Of a stretch of DNA of 64,000 nucleotides, positions 1-8,047 are shown one piece after another. The notes beneath the pieces are model-generated. The model had not been told where the DNA came from, ran no database searches, and saw nothing but the letters and a program-made list of their open reading frames with translations. Source of the DNA: Sphaerisporangium sp. TRM90804 (lineage in GTDB: Bacteria > Actinomycetota > Actinomycetes > Streptosporangiales > Streptosporangiaceae); NCBI RefSeq assembly GCF_029846175.1, contig NZ_JARWAC010000009.1:124001-188000 (forward strand). The letters run 5' to 3'. The translations under genes and the position numbers were made by a program. Every line of letters starts with the position of its first letter. Position 1 is the first letter of the stretch.

Positions 1-37
1 CGTCGCCGGTACGAAGCACCGAAGAGAAGGGCAGATC

Positions 38-463
38 ATGAGCCTCCGAGGATTCGCCACACTGAACATCTGGGCGGACGACGTGCCGGCGGCCGTCGCG
101 TGGTACGCGGAGTTCCTGGGCGTGGACGCGTACTTCACGCGGCCCGGCCCCGACGGGCGCACCGCCTACGCCGAGTTCCGCATCGGCGACCACGCCGACG
201 AGCTGGGCATCATCGACCGGAGCTTCGCGCCGCCCGGCGCCTCGGCCGAGCCCGGCGGCGCCGTCATGCACTGGCACGTCGACGACCTCGACGCCACCGT
301 CGAGCGCCTGCTGTCGATGGGCGCCAAGGAGTACCAGCCCATCACGCCGCACGGGGACTCGGGGTTCATCACCGCCGCGGTGATCGACCCGTTCGGCAAC
401 GTGCTGGGTGTCATGAACAACCCGCACTACCTCGAGGTCCTCGCGTCCCTCAGGCCGGCCTAG
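38..463 (+). CDS. VOC (glyoxalase/bleomycin-resistance fold) family protein
   Basis: A 141-residue single-domain protein of the vicinal oxygen chelate superfamily. The N-terminal half opens with a LNIWADDVPAAVAWY strand-helix, the second half has MHWHVDDLDATVERL, and the end carries the usual VIDPFGNVLGVM. Members bind a metal and act as lyases, dioxygenases or antibiotic-binding proteins; substrate cannot be told here. His in MHWHV and Glu in the N-terminal AYAEF strand are plausible metal ligands. An AGAAGGG ribosome site lies just before the ATG. The next gene starts one base after the stop, so the two are probably co-transcribed. Family assignment is firm, function unknown. Confidence 0.85.
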   Translation: MSLRGFATLNIWADDVPAAVAWYAEFLGVDAYFTRPGPDGRTAYAEFRIGDHADELGIIDRSFAPPGASAEPGGAVMHWHVDDLDATVERLLSMGAKEYQPITPHGDSGFITAAVIDPFGNVLGVMNNPHYLEVLASLRPA

Positions 464-464
464 C

Positions 465-1016
465 GTGGACGTGCTCGACTTCCCCGACGCCGCCGCGTGG
501 GAGGCCTGGCTGGCCGCGCATCACCAGACGCACGACGAGGCGTGGCTGCGCATCGCCAAGCGCGGCTCGGGGGTCGTCTCGGTGACGGTGGCGGAGGCAC
601 TCGACACCGCCCTGTGTCACGGCTGGATCGACGGACAGCGCAAGGCCTTCGACGACGTCTCCTATCTCCAGCGGTACTCGCGCCGCCGGCCCAGGAGCTC
701 GTGGTCCAAGGTCAACGTGGCGAAGGTCGAGGCGCTGATGGCGACCGGGCGCATGCGCCCGGCCGGGCTCGCGGAGGTGGCGGCGGCGATGGCCGACGGA
801 CGCTGGGAAGCCGCGTACGAGTCGCAGGCCACCGCCACCGTCCCGCCGGACCTCGCGGCCGCGCTGGCCGCCGACCCCCACGCGAACGCCGCCTTCGAAC
901 GCCTCGGCCGCTCCGACCGGTACGCCGTGATCCTCCCCCTGCTCAAGGCGCGCACCCCCGAGACCCGAGCGCGCACCCTGGCCCGGTCGGTCGCCCGCCT
1001 GGCCGCCCAGGAGTAG
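465..1016 (+). CDS. YdeI/OmpD-associated family protein
   Basis: 183 residues, matching the YdeI/OmdA family, whose Escherichia coli member is linked to polymyxin and peptide stress resistance. The family signature is visible as ALCHGWIDGQRKAFDD (about residues 45-60) followed by SYLQRYSRRRPRSSWSKVN. The GTG start follows the stop of the VOC gene by a single base, which argues for translational coupling and one transcript. It is convergent with the methyltransferase at 1129. The biochemical activity of the family is not established. Assignment rests on the central motif and length. Confidence 0.8.
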   Translation: MDVLDFPDAAAWEAWLAAHHQTHDEAWLRIAKRGSGVVSVTVAEALDTALCHGWIDGQRKAFDDVSYLQRYSRRRPRSSWSKVNVAKVEALMATGRMRPAGLAEVAAAMADGRWEAAYESQATATVPPDLAAALAADPHANAAFERLGRSDRYAVILPLLKARTPETRARTLARSVARLAAQE

Positions 1017-1128
1017 GGCCCGCGGAGCGAGGCCGCGAACCCCAGCACGTCGGTTCCGACCGGGAGTCCCTGTTCTCGCTGACCGGTGCGGCTCGGCGAC
1101 GCCGGTCGGCGAGACGCCGCCGGCACCG

Positions 1129-1887
1129 CTAGGGCCGTTCGAGCGTGAGCAGCGAGTCGGTGAACTCGGGCGCGGGCGCGCCGGGATCCTCGGCGACGAA
1201 CTCCTCCAGGCGGCGGAAGCCGGCCTCCACCTCCTCGGGACTGATCTGAGCGAAGAACGAGAGGGTGCGCAGGCGCAGGCGTTCGAGCACCTCACCGCGG
1301 GTGCCGTCGGACGGCTGGGTGACCGTGCCGAAGTCGGCGACCCGCCAGCCGTCCGCCGTGAACATCGCGATGACCTCGTGCAGCGGCTGGTACAGCGAGG
1401 CGTCCACCTCGAAGCCGCGGGTGAAGTGCTCCAGCCACCACGGCCGGGGATGGTGGTCGCGGAAGTTCGCGCGCAGCAGCAGCCGCCCGCCGGGCTTGAG
1501 CACCCGGGCCAGCTCCCGGGCGGCCCGCGGCTTGTCCTGGACGTGGTGCCAGGACAGGAACATGAGGGCGTAGTCGGCGCTGCCGGACGGCACCGGCATG
1601 TCCTCGGCGGCGCCCGCCACGTACCGCACACCGGGGTGCGAGGACCGGTCCTGCGCGACCTCGCGCATGCGGACCGAGGGATCGACGCCGGTCACCGGCC
1701 CGAACGCCTCCGCCAGCGCGGGGGTGAACCTGCCCGTCCCCGAGCCGACGTCCAGCCCCGTCAGCGGGCGCCGCGCGGGCAGCCGGGCTCCGAAGGCGCT
1801 GATCCAAACCTGTAACTGCCGCTCGGTGAGCGCGCGGCCACGCGCGTAGTCCTGGTACTGCTCCTTGTCGTAGTCGATCCGCCTCAT
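1129..1887 (-). CDS. class I SAM-dependent methyltransferase
   Basis: 252 residues from the ATG at 1887, which has GGGAGC seven bases upstream; the open frame continues to 2001 without a better start. Motif I is LDVGSGTGRF (about 44-53), the acidic residue after strand 2 is in VTGVDPS, and the later motifs are AEDMPVPSGSADYALMF and RVLKPGGRLLLRANF. This is the Methyltransf_11 type that acts on small molecules or quinones in the cytoplasm. The C-terminal third (LRTLSFFAQISPEEVEAGF) resembles actinobacterial methyltransferases of unknown substrate. It converges on the YdeI-like gene; no operon partner is evident. Confidence 0.85.
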   Translation of the reverse strand: MRRIDYDKEQYQDYARGRALTERQLQVWISAFGARLPARRPLTGLDVGSGTGRFTPALAEAFGPVTGVDPSVRMREVAQDRSSHPGVRYVAGAAEDMPVPSGSADYALMFLSWHHVQDKPRAARELARVLKPGGRLLLRANFRDHHPRPWWLEHFTRGFEVDASLYQPLHEVIAMFTADGWRVADFGTVTQPSDGTRGEVLERLRLRTLSFFAQISPEEVEAGFRRLEEFVAEDPGAPAPEFTDSLLTLERP

Positions 1888-2123
1888 CACAGCTCCCGGG
1901 TGCGCCGGGTCGGCGGCATGCCGCCGACCCGATATATCGACCTGATACATCGGGACGATATGCGAGGTGATCTCAGCCCGCAAGGGAACGCGTCGCCCCA
2001 CCTACGCGGGCATCTTCGTGCCGACGGGGCTGATCCGCCCGGCGCCGGCCGATCCGTCGTCCCAGTGAGCGGGCGGGCGGGATGCTCGGCGCCGGTGGAC
2101 CGGGCGCGGCCGGAAGCCGGACC

Positions 2124-3035
2124 TCACCGCACGGGCGGGACACGTCCCGCGAGGGTCTCGGCGGCGATCGGCCGCACCGTCTCGGCGCCCGCGAGGAGTT
2201 CCGCCTCGGGGACGCCGAGGCCATGCAGTTCCATCAGCGCGCCCGCGCGATGGGCGAACACCGCGAGCTCCCCGCGCGGGCCGCGACGGACCCACAGCCC
2301 GCCCGGGGCCGCGCGGCAGGCGCCGCCCTTCTTCCAGTACTCGGCGTGGTACGGGACAGGGCAGCCGGTCGCGACGGTCGCGGACGACGGGCGGCGCACC
2401 AGCACCTGGACGCCCGGCGACGCCCCGTCCCGGAGCCCTGAACCCACACGCCGGTAGTCCAGCGTGATCACCGGCTCGGCCGGCTCGAACCGGCCGCCGA
2501 CGATCGGCGCCTCGACCGCGTACAGCATGTGCCCGGAGATCTCCGGAGCCACGAGCGGGACCCCGAGCAGCTCGAAACCGCGTGCCCGGTGCCAGCGCCG
2601 GGCCGGTCCCTCCAGCGGGATCGCGAGCACGCAGACGACCCCGAGCACCGCGAAGACGGCGATCCCGGGCCGCCACCGGCCCGCCGGGTCCACCGCCCAG
2701 GCCGCGACGGCGAAACCGGCCACCGCCGCGAGCAGCGGCACGACGGCCAGCGCCGACCGGTCGAAACCGTAGGAGGTGTGATCGGGCGCGACCCTCCACA
2801 GCGCCTGGCCGAGCGCCGTCGTGGCCAGCCCGCCGGCGAGCGTGACGAGCGGCAGGCGCCGCAACCGGATCATCAGGGACGCCAGCCCGCCGATCACGAA
2901 GGGGGTCGCGAGCAGGGCGATACCGTGAAGGGAATCCGGATGGTCCCGCACCGAGTCCGCCCAGACGAACGCCTGCGCGCCGCCGGCCACCAGCCCGGCC
3001 AGTGCGCCCTTCCCCGCGACCTTTGATCCACTCAC
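2124..3035 (-). CDS. hypothetical multi-pass membrane protein
   Basis: Taking the GTG at 3035 (protein begins VSGSKVAGKGALAG) gives 303 residues; the open frame extends to 3140 but the extra residues are Arg/Pro-rich and look non-coding. About four hydrophobic segments lie in the first half (GALAGLVAGGAQAFV, GIALLATPFVIGGLASL, SALAVVPLLAAVAGFAVAA, GIAVFAVLGVVCVLAI). The second half is a soluble domain with two Cys (ATGCPVPYH and GGACRAAP). I do not recognise the family. It diverges from the CotH operon, and two of the four operator-like sites lie just upstream of it, so the two units may share a regulator. Confidence 0.6.
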   Translation of the reverse strand: MSGSKVAGKGALAGLVAGGAQAFVWADSVRDHPDSLHGIALLATPFVIGGLASLMIRLRRLPLVTLAGGLATTALGQALWRVAPDHTSYGFDRSALAVVPLLAAVAGFAVAAWAVDPAGRWRPGIAVFAVLGVVCVLAIPLEGPARRWHRARGFELLGVPLVAPEISGHMLYAVEAPIVGGRFEPAEPVITLDYRRVGSGLRDGASPGVQVLVRRPSSATVATGCPVPYHAEYWKKGGACRAAPGGLWVRRGPRGELAVFAHRAGALMELHGLGVPEAELLAGAETVRPIAAETLAGRVPPVR

Positions 3036-3147
3036 GCGTCCAATACGACCACGATCCCCGGCGCGCCGTGGCGCGTGCCCGGTCACCGCTCGCGCCGGCG
3101 GCGGCGTCCTTCCGGTTGCCGGTCGCCCGACGGGCGACATCGGAGCC

Positions 3148-3170
3148 GATAGTTTCGGAAGAAAGTTTCA
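3148..3170. promoter_or_regulatory. paired GAAAGTTTC-type operator half (distal)
   Basis: Two partial copies of the same motif, GATAGTTTCGG at 3148-3158 and AGAAAGTTTCA at 3160-3170. They match the GAAAGTTTC words at 3334-3364 on the other side of the intergenic region. The motif read on the other strand, GAAACTTTC, is the core of the palindrome reported upstream of xylanase and cellulase genes in streptomycetes. Repressor identity is inference. Confidence 0.5.
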
Positions 3171-3291
3171 CCCGATGGACATATTGGCCGCCCATCTCCA
3201 TGGGGCGCCCGCAGGTCGATAAAGGCGACTCCACCTGCCCACCCGTGCTGTCGAGCGCCCGCTCCTCACCCGTCCGTGCACCTTCTGTTCA

Positions 3292-3320
3292 TTGACGAGA
3301 CATCTGTGGGCATTTATCGT
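3292..3320 (+). promoter_or_regulatory. sigma-70 type promoter of the DUF4956/VTC/CotH operon
   Basis: TTGACG at 3292-3297 and TATCGT at 3315-3320 are separated by 17 bases, a near-consensus vegetative promoter. It sits in an AT-rich island (about 3280-3365) unlike the surrounding GC-rich DNA. Transcription would begin near 3327, just before two operator-like words, with an untranslated leader of about 110 bases before the ATG at 3438. Confidence 0.65.
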
Positions 3321-3333
3321 TCGAGCCGTTCTC

Positions 3334-3364
3334 CGAAAGTTTATCTAAAAGCCTGAAAGTTTCG
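3334..3364. promoter_or_regulatory. tandem operator CGAAAGTTTAT / TGAAAGTTTCG
   Basis: Two 11-bp copies at 3334-3344 and 3354-3364, spaced 20 bp start to start, that is two turns of the helix on one DNA face. They lie directly downstream of the predicted transcription start, where a bound repressor would block polymerase. The second copy read on the minus strand, CGAAACTTTCA, differs by one base from CGAAACTTTCG, the operator linked to LacI-type xylan/cellulose repressors in Streptomyces. Confidence 0.6.
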
Positions 3365-3437
3365 GCGACCGTCCCGCTGACCAGGAAGCGGGCGGTGCTC
3401 GGCCGACCCCCGCAGCGGCTCAGGAGGAACAACAGAG

Positions 3438-4040
3438 ATGTCACAGCTCGTCCTGTTCGCGATCGACATCTGCGCAGTGGTGTTGCTCGTCTTCGGGCTC
3501 TACTTCCCACGGCACCGCAGACGGGACCTCGTCGTCGCCTACCTGGGGGTCAACGTCGGCGTCCTGGCGGTGGCGAGCGCGCTGAGCGCCAGCAACGTCG
3601 GCGCCGGGCTCGGGCTCGGGCTGGCGCTGTTCGGCGTGCTGTCCATCATCCGCCTGCGCTCGACCGAGCTCGACCAGCACGAGGTCGCGTACTACTTCTC
3701 GGCCCTGGCCCTGGGCATCCTCGGCGCGCTGAGCACCACCTCGCTGGTGCTCAGCGGCGGCCTGATGGCCCTCATCGTCACGGTGATGTTCCTGGGCGAC
3801 CACCGGCGGCTGCTACGGAACTACCGGCACCAGATCCTCGTGCTCGACTCGGCGTTCACCGACCACGTCATGCTCGTCGCGCACCTGGAGCAGCTGCTCG
3901 ACGCCCGGGTGCACTCGGTCACCGTCCAGCGGCTCGACATGGTCAACGAGACCACCGTGGTCGACGTCCGGTTCGCGGTGAGCAAGCGCAACCTGACCAC
4001 CGAACCCGCCGTCCCCGCACACACCGGAGCGCGCCGATGA
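3438..4040 (+). CDS. DUF4956 domain-containing membrane protein
   Basis: 200 residues with about five membrane segments in the first 130 residues (LVLFAIDICAVVLLVFGLYF; LVVAYLGVNVGVLAVASAL; LGLGLALFGVLSIIRLRS; YYFSALALGILGAL; GLMALIVTVMFLGD) and a soluble C-terminal domain of about 70 residues. The LFGVLSIIRLRSTEL stretch is the DUF4956 hallmark. AGGAGGAACAACAG precedes the ATG. The stop overlaps the next ATG by four bases. DUF4956, a VTC-domain polymerase and a CotH kinase form a recurrent trio in Gram-positive bacteria; the membrane protein is thought to partner the polymerase, but its role is not proven. Confidence 0.9.
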   Translation: MSQLVLFAIDICAVVLLVFGLYFPRHRRRDLVVAYLGVNVGVLAVASALSASNVGAGLGLGLALFGVLSIIRLRSTELDQHEVAYYFSALALGILGALSTTSLVLSGGLMALIVTVMFLGDHRRLLRNYRHQILVLDSAFTDHVMLVAHLEQLLDARVHSVTVQRLDMVNETTVVDVRFAVSKRNLTTEPAVPAHTGARR

Positions 4041-4867
4041 CCCCGACGCCCATCGTGCCGGCGCTGGCGCGGATGGCCCCCGTCGGACTGGCCGAGCTGA
4101 TCGACCGCGCCGCGCTGCAGACCAGGGTGGACCGCAAGTACCTCGTCCCGACGGAGACGCTGCCGCGCCTGCTGGAGCAGCTCATCCCGTACGCCCGGGT
4201 GCTGGACATCGACGGTGAGCGCAGCTTCCGCTACAGGTCGGTGTACTTCGACACCCCGCGGCTGGCCAGCTACCACTGCGCGGCCTACCGCAGGCGGCGG
4301 CGCTTCAAGGTGCGCACCCGCACCTACCTCGACTCCGCCCAGTGCTGGCTGGAGGTCAAGCTCAGCGGCGCGCGGGGGAACGTCACCAAGCACCGGCTGC
4401 CCTACCACCCGCAGGACTGCGACACCGTGCACCCGGGGCGCGACTTCGTCGACGAGGCGCTCGCCCGCGAGTCGTTCGGTCCCGGCGCCGGGAGCTCCCT
4501 CGACCCCATCCTGGTCACCGACTACAACCGCGCCACCCTGCTGCTGCCGGACACCGCGAGCCGGGTCACCATCGACACCGGGCTCGCCTGGCGGTACGGC
4601 GACTCCCGCTTGCGACTGCCCGATCTCGCCGTCCTGGAGACCAAGACGACCTCGGCCGCGACGCCCGTCGACCGCATGTTGTGGCAGAGGGGGATGAGAC
4701 CCGTCCGCATCTCCAAGTACGCCACCGGCCTGGCCGCTCTCCGCCTGGACCTGCCCGACGTGCCGTGGCGGCGGACGCTGCGCCGCCACTTCCGCGGCGC
4801 CGCGCCGTCGGAGGGCCCCGAGCCGAGCATCTCCCACCGACCCGAACAGGAGGCATCGTGCGTCTGA
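4037..4867 (+). CDS. VTC-domain polyphosphate polymerase
   Basis: 276 residues from the ATG at 4037, inside the stop of the DUF4956 gene. The frame is open further upstream but that part shadows DUF4956. It carries the VTC/CYTH-like triphosphate tunnel fold: VDRKYLVP (about 31-38), RSVYFDTP, RRRRRFKVRTRTY, WLEVKL, TDYNRATLLL, VTIDTGLAW and VLETKT (about 200). These Lys/Arg and Glu-x-Lys residues line the tunnel that makes polyphosphate from ATP in yeast Vtc4. There is no SPX domain. Its stop overlaps the CotH start. In this trio the polymerase is predicted to work at the inner membrane face with the DUF4956 protein. Confidence 0.88.
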   Translation: MTPTPIVPALARMAPVGLAELIDRAALQTRVDRKYLVPTETLPRLLEQLIPYARVLDIDGERSFRYRSVYFDTPRLASYHCAAYRRRRRFKVRTRTYLDSAQCWLEVKLSGARGNVTKHRLPYHPQDCDTVHPGRDFVDEALARESFGPGAGSSLDPILVTDYNRATLLLPDTASRVTIDTGLAWRYGDSRLRLPDLAVLETKTTSAATPVDRMLWQRGMRPVRISKYATGLAALRLDLPDVPWRRTLRRHFRGAAPSEGPEPSISHRPEQEASCV

Positions 4868-6978
4868 CCCTCCGCCGCGTCAACGCCGCGGCGACCCACC
4901 GCACCCGGGGGGGCGCGGTCGCCGCCGTACTCCTCGCCGGGCTCCTCGTCCCGCTCTCGGCCGGCGCCGAATCGGCCTCCGCGCCGCGCCCGGCCGGCCA
5001 CGTCACGACCGCCGCGGCGACCGGAACCTCGTCCGCCGCCGACGCCACCGCCCTGGCGGACGCGGCGGACGACCTCGTCGGCGACATCACCTTCTCGGTG
5101 CCGAGCGGCACCTTCCAGGGACAGGTGTCGGTGTCGCTGAGCACCACGATCAGCGGAGCGCAGATCCGCTACACCACCAACGGGCAACTGCCCACCGCGC
5201 AGTCGTCGCTCTACCAGGGTTCGCCGCTGCAGTTCACCCGCACCACGCAGCTGCGGGCACAGGCCTTCGTCGGCCAGACGGCGTCCGGGGCGCCGGGAAC
5301 GGCCATGTACGCCGCACGTGACACCACCACGGCCCACGACCTTCCGGTGATCATGCTCGACTCCTACGGCGCCGGCAAGCCGGCCCGGGAGTACTTCGAC
5401 GCCGCCGCGATGATCTTCCAGCCGGGCAGCGGCGGCACGACCTCGCTGGCCGCGGCGCCGGCGATCGCCACCCGCGCCGGATTCAAGCTGCGGGGCCAGT
5501 CGTCGGCCATGTTCGCCAAGACGCCGTACCGCATCGAGATGTGGGACAACGCCGGCGACGACGCCGACTACCCGGTGCTGGGCATGCCCGCCGACTCCGA
5601 CTGGGTGCTGCGCGGGCCCTTCCCCGACAAGTCGCTGATCCGCGAGGCCTTCATCTACGACCTCGGCAGGGAGATGGGGCTGAAGGCCCCGCGGTACGCC
5701 TTCGCCGAGCTGTACCTGAACACCGACGCCACCCCGGTGGGCGCCAACGACTACATGGGCGTCTACATGATCGTCGAGACGATCAAGAACAGCAAGGACC
5801 GGCTCGACCTCAAGCAGCTGGACGAGGACGACGTCACCCTGCCGAAGATCACGGGCGGGTACATCTTCAAGTTCGAGTGGATGGCCGCCGAGGAGCCGAC
5901 GCTGCCGTGCAGCGGCGCGGCGGCGACCTGCTGGAACTACCTCGAGGTCGTCGACCCGTCGCCGCTGCAGCCACAGCAGCGCGACTGGCTGCGCAACCAC
6001 ATCCAGCAGTTCCACAACGTGCTCCGGGCGCCGAACTTCGCCGACCCGGCCACCGGCTACCGGGCGTACATCGACGTCGGCTCCTGGATCGACCACATGA
6101 TCATCAATGAGCTGAGCCGGGGAATGGACGCGTACCTCCGCAGCGCCCACTTCTACAAGGACCGGGACGGCAAGATCTTCGCGGGTCCGTTGTGGGACTT
6201 CGACCTCACGTTCGGTGTGGGCGGGTACTTCCAGAACGACCAGACCGCGGGCTGGCAGTACCTGCAGACCCGGCAGCCGTCGGCCAACGACTGGTACACC
6301 CAGCTCCTGCGGGACCCGGCCTTCGTCAACGAGGCCAAGTCGCGCTGGCAGACGCTGCGCCGCGGCCTGCTGTCCGACTCGGCCCTGCAGAGCAGGATCG
6401 ACGCTCTGTCCAGGCCGCTGACCAACGGCGCGCAGCGCAACTTCCAGCGCTGGCCCAACCTGTCGACGCCGGTCGTCGGCCCCTTCAACACCCCGACCTC
6501 GCCCACGTGGCAGGGCCAGGTGCAGTACATGCGCGACTGGATGCTGCGCCGCGCGGCCTGGCTGGACTCGACCGCGGGCTGGGGCGGCACGATCACCCCG
6601 ACCCCGACCCCGACCCCGACGCCCACGCCGACCGTCACGCCCACCGTCACCCCCACCCCGACGCCGAGCCCCGGCGGCGGGCGGTGCAGCGCGACGTACA
6701 CGGTGACCAACCGGTGGCCCAGCGGGTTCCAGGGTGAGGTGCGGGTCACGGCCGGCACCACGGCGATCAGCAACTGGACCGTGTCCTGGACCGCCGCCAA
6801 CGGCGACACGATCAGCCAGGCGTGGAACGCGACCGTCACGACCCAGGGGACGGCGGTCACCGCCCGCAACGTGTCCCACAACGGCACGGTCGCGGCCGGT
6901 GCCAGCACCACGTTCGGATTCCTCTCATCGTCCACGGGCAACACCGCCACCCCCGCGCTCACCTGCGCGGCGACCTGA
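4858..6978 (+). CDS. secreted CotH-family kinase with CHB_HEX_C and CBM2 domains
   Basis: 706 residues from the GTG at 4858, behind a strong AGGAGG; the preceding gene stops at 4867. An Arg-rich n-region and hydrophobic core (AVAAVLLAGLLVPLSAGAE) form a signal peptide. Domains in order: a chitobiase C-terminal-like beta domain (about 78-145, with IRYTTNGQLPT), a CotH protein-kinase-like domain (about 165-470, with FKLRGQSSAMF, LRGPFPDKSLIREAF and LWDFDLTFG carrying the metal-binding Asp), a Thr-Pro linker (580-606) and a family 2 carbohydrate-binding module (607-706, Trp-rich, ending in Cys). Bacterial CotH phosphorylates spore-coat proteins. The CBM2 suggests a cell-wall or plant-polysaccharide location outside the cell. 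Substrate unknown. Confidence 0.9.
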   Translation: MRLTLRRVNAAATHRTRGGAVAAVLLAGLLVPLSAGAESASAPRPAGHVTTAAATGTSSAADATALADAADDLVGDITFSVPSGTFQGQVSVSLSTTISGAQIRYTTNGQLPTAQSSLYQGSPLQFTRTTQLRAQAFVGQTASGAPGTAMYAARDTTTAHDLPVIMLDSYGAGKPAREYFDAAAMIFQPGSGGTTSLAAAPAIATRAGFKLRGQSSAMFAKTPYRIEMWDNAGDDADYPVLGMPADSDWVLRGPFPDKSLIREAFIYDLGREMGLKAPRYAFAELYLNTDATPVGANDYMGVYMIVETIKNSKDRLDLKQLDEDDVTLPKITGGYIFKFEWMAAEEPTLPCSGAAATCWNYLEVVDPSPLQPQQRDWLRNHIQQFHNVLRAPNFADPATGYRAYIDVGSWIDHMIINELSRGMDAYLRSAHFYKDRDGKIFAGPLWDFDLTFGVGGYFQNDQTAGWQYLQTRQPSANDWYTQLLRDPAFVNEAKSRWQTLRRGLLSDSALQSRIDALSRPLTNGAQRNFQRWPNLSTPVVGPFNTPTSPTWQGQVQYMRDWMLRRAAWLDSTAGWGGTITPTPTPTPTPTPTVTPTVTPTPTPSPGGGRCSATYTVTNRWPSGFQGEVRVTAGTTAISNWTVSWTAANGDTISQAWNATVTTQGTAVTARNVSHNGTVAAGASTTFGFLSSSTGNTATPALTCAAT

Positions 6979-6991
6979 CGGCCGATGGACA

Positions 6992-7025
6992 CGCGTACCC
7001 GGCACCACTCGGTGCCGGGTACGCG
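6992..7025 (+). terminator. strong hairpin terminator after the CotH operon
   Basis: A perfect 15-bp stem, CGCGTACCCGGCACC against its complement, closes on a four-base ACTC loop 13 bases after the CotH stop. No U-tract follows, as is common in actinomycetes. It isolates the CotH operon from the hemerythrin gene. Confidence 0.85.
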
Positions 7026-7161
7026 CCGCGCCGGCCCGGGACCGGCGGACGAGGAACCCCCGCGTCACCGAGGGGGCGCGCGACGGCGGCCCCACCGGAT
7101 CCGGCGCGCGCCGCCGGGACTTCGGGGACACTGGGTGGGTAACCCATCCAGAGGGAAGAGC

Positions 7162-7698
7162 ATGGATGCACGTTCGGGGGCGGGCAGCCGCCTCGCCGGC
7201 CTGGGCACGCAGCTGCTCGAAGTGCACGTCTGGCTCCGCGAGATGCTGGAGGACCTGCGGGACGGCGTCGACGACTACTTCGACGGCAAGGGCCTTCCGC
7301 CGCGCGACCTGCGCGCCCACTGTCTCTCCTTCTGCACGGCGCTGACGCGCCACCACACCGGCGAGGACCGGGGCGCGTTCCCGGCGATCGCCGAGGAGTT
7401 CCCCGAACTGCGCAAGGTGCTCTCCGACCTGCGCGCCGACCACAACCAGCTCGACTGGCTGCTGGGGAGACTGCGGGGACTTCTCGACTCCCTGCCCGAG
7501 CGACCCGACCCGGCCACGGCCGCCAAGGTGCGCGAGGAGGTGACGGCGCTGTCGGCGATCATGCAGACGCACTTCATCTACGAGGAGAAGAAGCTGATCT
7601 CCGTCCTGAACTCCATGGACGTACCCGAATGGCGGGAGAACCGCCCCGCCTTCCTCCTGACCGACGACGAGGACGAAGCCGGGCCCTCGTCCCGGTGA
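7162..7698 (+). CDS. hemerythrin HHE-domain protein
   Basis: 178 residues from the ATG at 7162, behind GAGGGAAGAG. A four-helix hemerythrin-like cation-binding domain is shown by LEVHVWLREML, TRHHTGEDRGAFPAI, RADHNQLDWLL and MQTHFIYEEKKLI, which supply His, Glu and Asp ligands for a diiron centre. Such single-domain cytoplasmic proteins in actinomycetes are linked to oxygen, nitric oxide or redox sensing and iron handling. It stands alone between two hairpins, so it is probably monocistronic. The acidic tail (LTDDEDEAG) is not part of the domain. Confidence 0.9.
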   Translation: MDARSGAGSRLAGLGTQLLEVHVWLREMLEDLRDGVDDYFDGKGLPPRDLRAHCLSFCTALTRHHTGEDRGAFPAIAEEFPELRKVLSDLRADHNQLDWLLGRLRGLLDSLPERPDPATAAKVREEVTALSAIMQTHFIYEEKKLISVLNSMDVPEWRENRPAFLLTDDEDEAGPSSR

Positions 7699-7702
7699 GG
7701 CC

Positions 7703-7719
7703 GGCCCGGGCGCCGGGCC
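7703..7719 (+). terminator. short hairpin after the hemerythrin gene
   Basis: GGCCCGG-GCG-CCGGGCC, a 7-bp GC-only stem with a 3-base loop, begins five bases after the stop codon. Likely a rho-independent terminator without U-tract. Confidence 0.45.
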
Positions 7720-8047
7720 TGCGCGACCTGTCCGGCATCCTCGCCATGGACCACTCCAGCGAGCCGGCCGTCTGAGCCGAGCCCGTCCATCGCGGAGCTC
7801 GACGCGTCCTCGTCGCCAGAGGATTCGGCCTCTCCTGAACCACCCCCGCTACATGACCTCTTCTGGAATGCGAACTCCTGCTCCCCCGGTTGCCCGAGCG
7901 CAAAGAGAGCACTTTGGGACATGCGCGGCAAACCCGGAAATGCAAGGGTCTAGCTGATTAAGGGCTGCCGCTTCCTGGCCACGTGCAGGCATGCCTGGCG
8001 GCTCCTTGATACACATCAAGCCGGCCGGAAGTAAGAAGGTGCGTCAC
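7720..8047. other. intergenic stretch, no gene seen
   Basis: About 330 bases between the hemerythrin hairpin and the acyltransferase ATG. GC content drops after about 7850. Open frames here have no recognisable protein character or ribosome sites. It presumably holds the acyltransferase promoter; no convincing -35/-10 pair was found. Confidence 0.5.

Noticed and set aside
6595-6672. Tandem CCGACCCCGACC-type repeats
   Set aside because: Not a CRISPR or regulatory repeat; they encode the Thr-Pro linker of the CotH protein.
4522-6879. 785-codon minus-strand open frame opposite CotH
   Set aside because: Arg/Gly/Val-rich shadow of the CotH gene caused by high third-position GC; no family motifs, and the plus-strand CotH protein is unmistakable.
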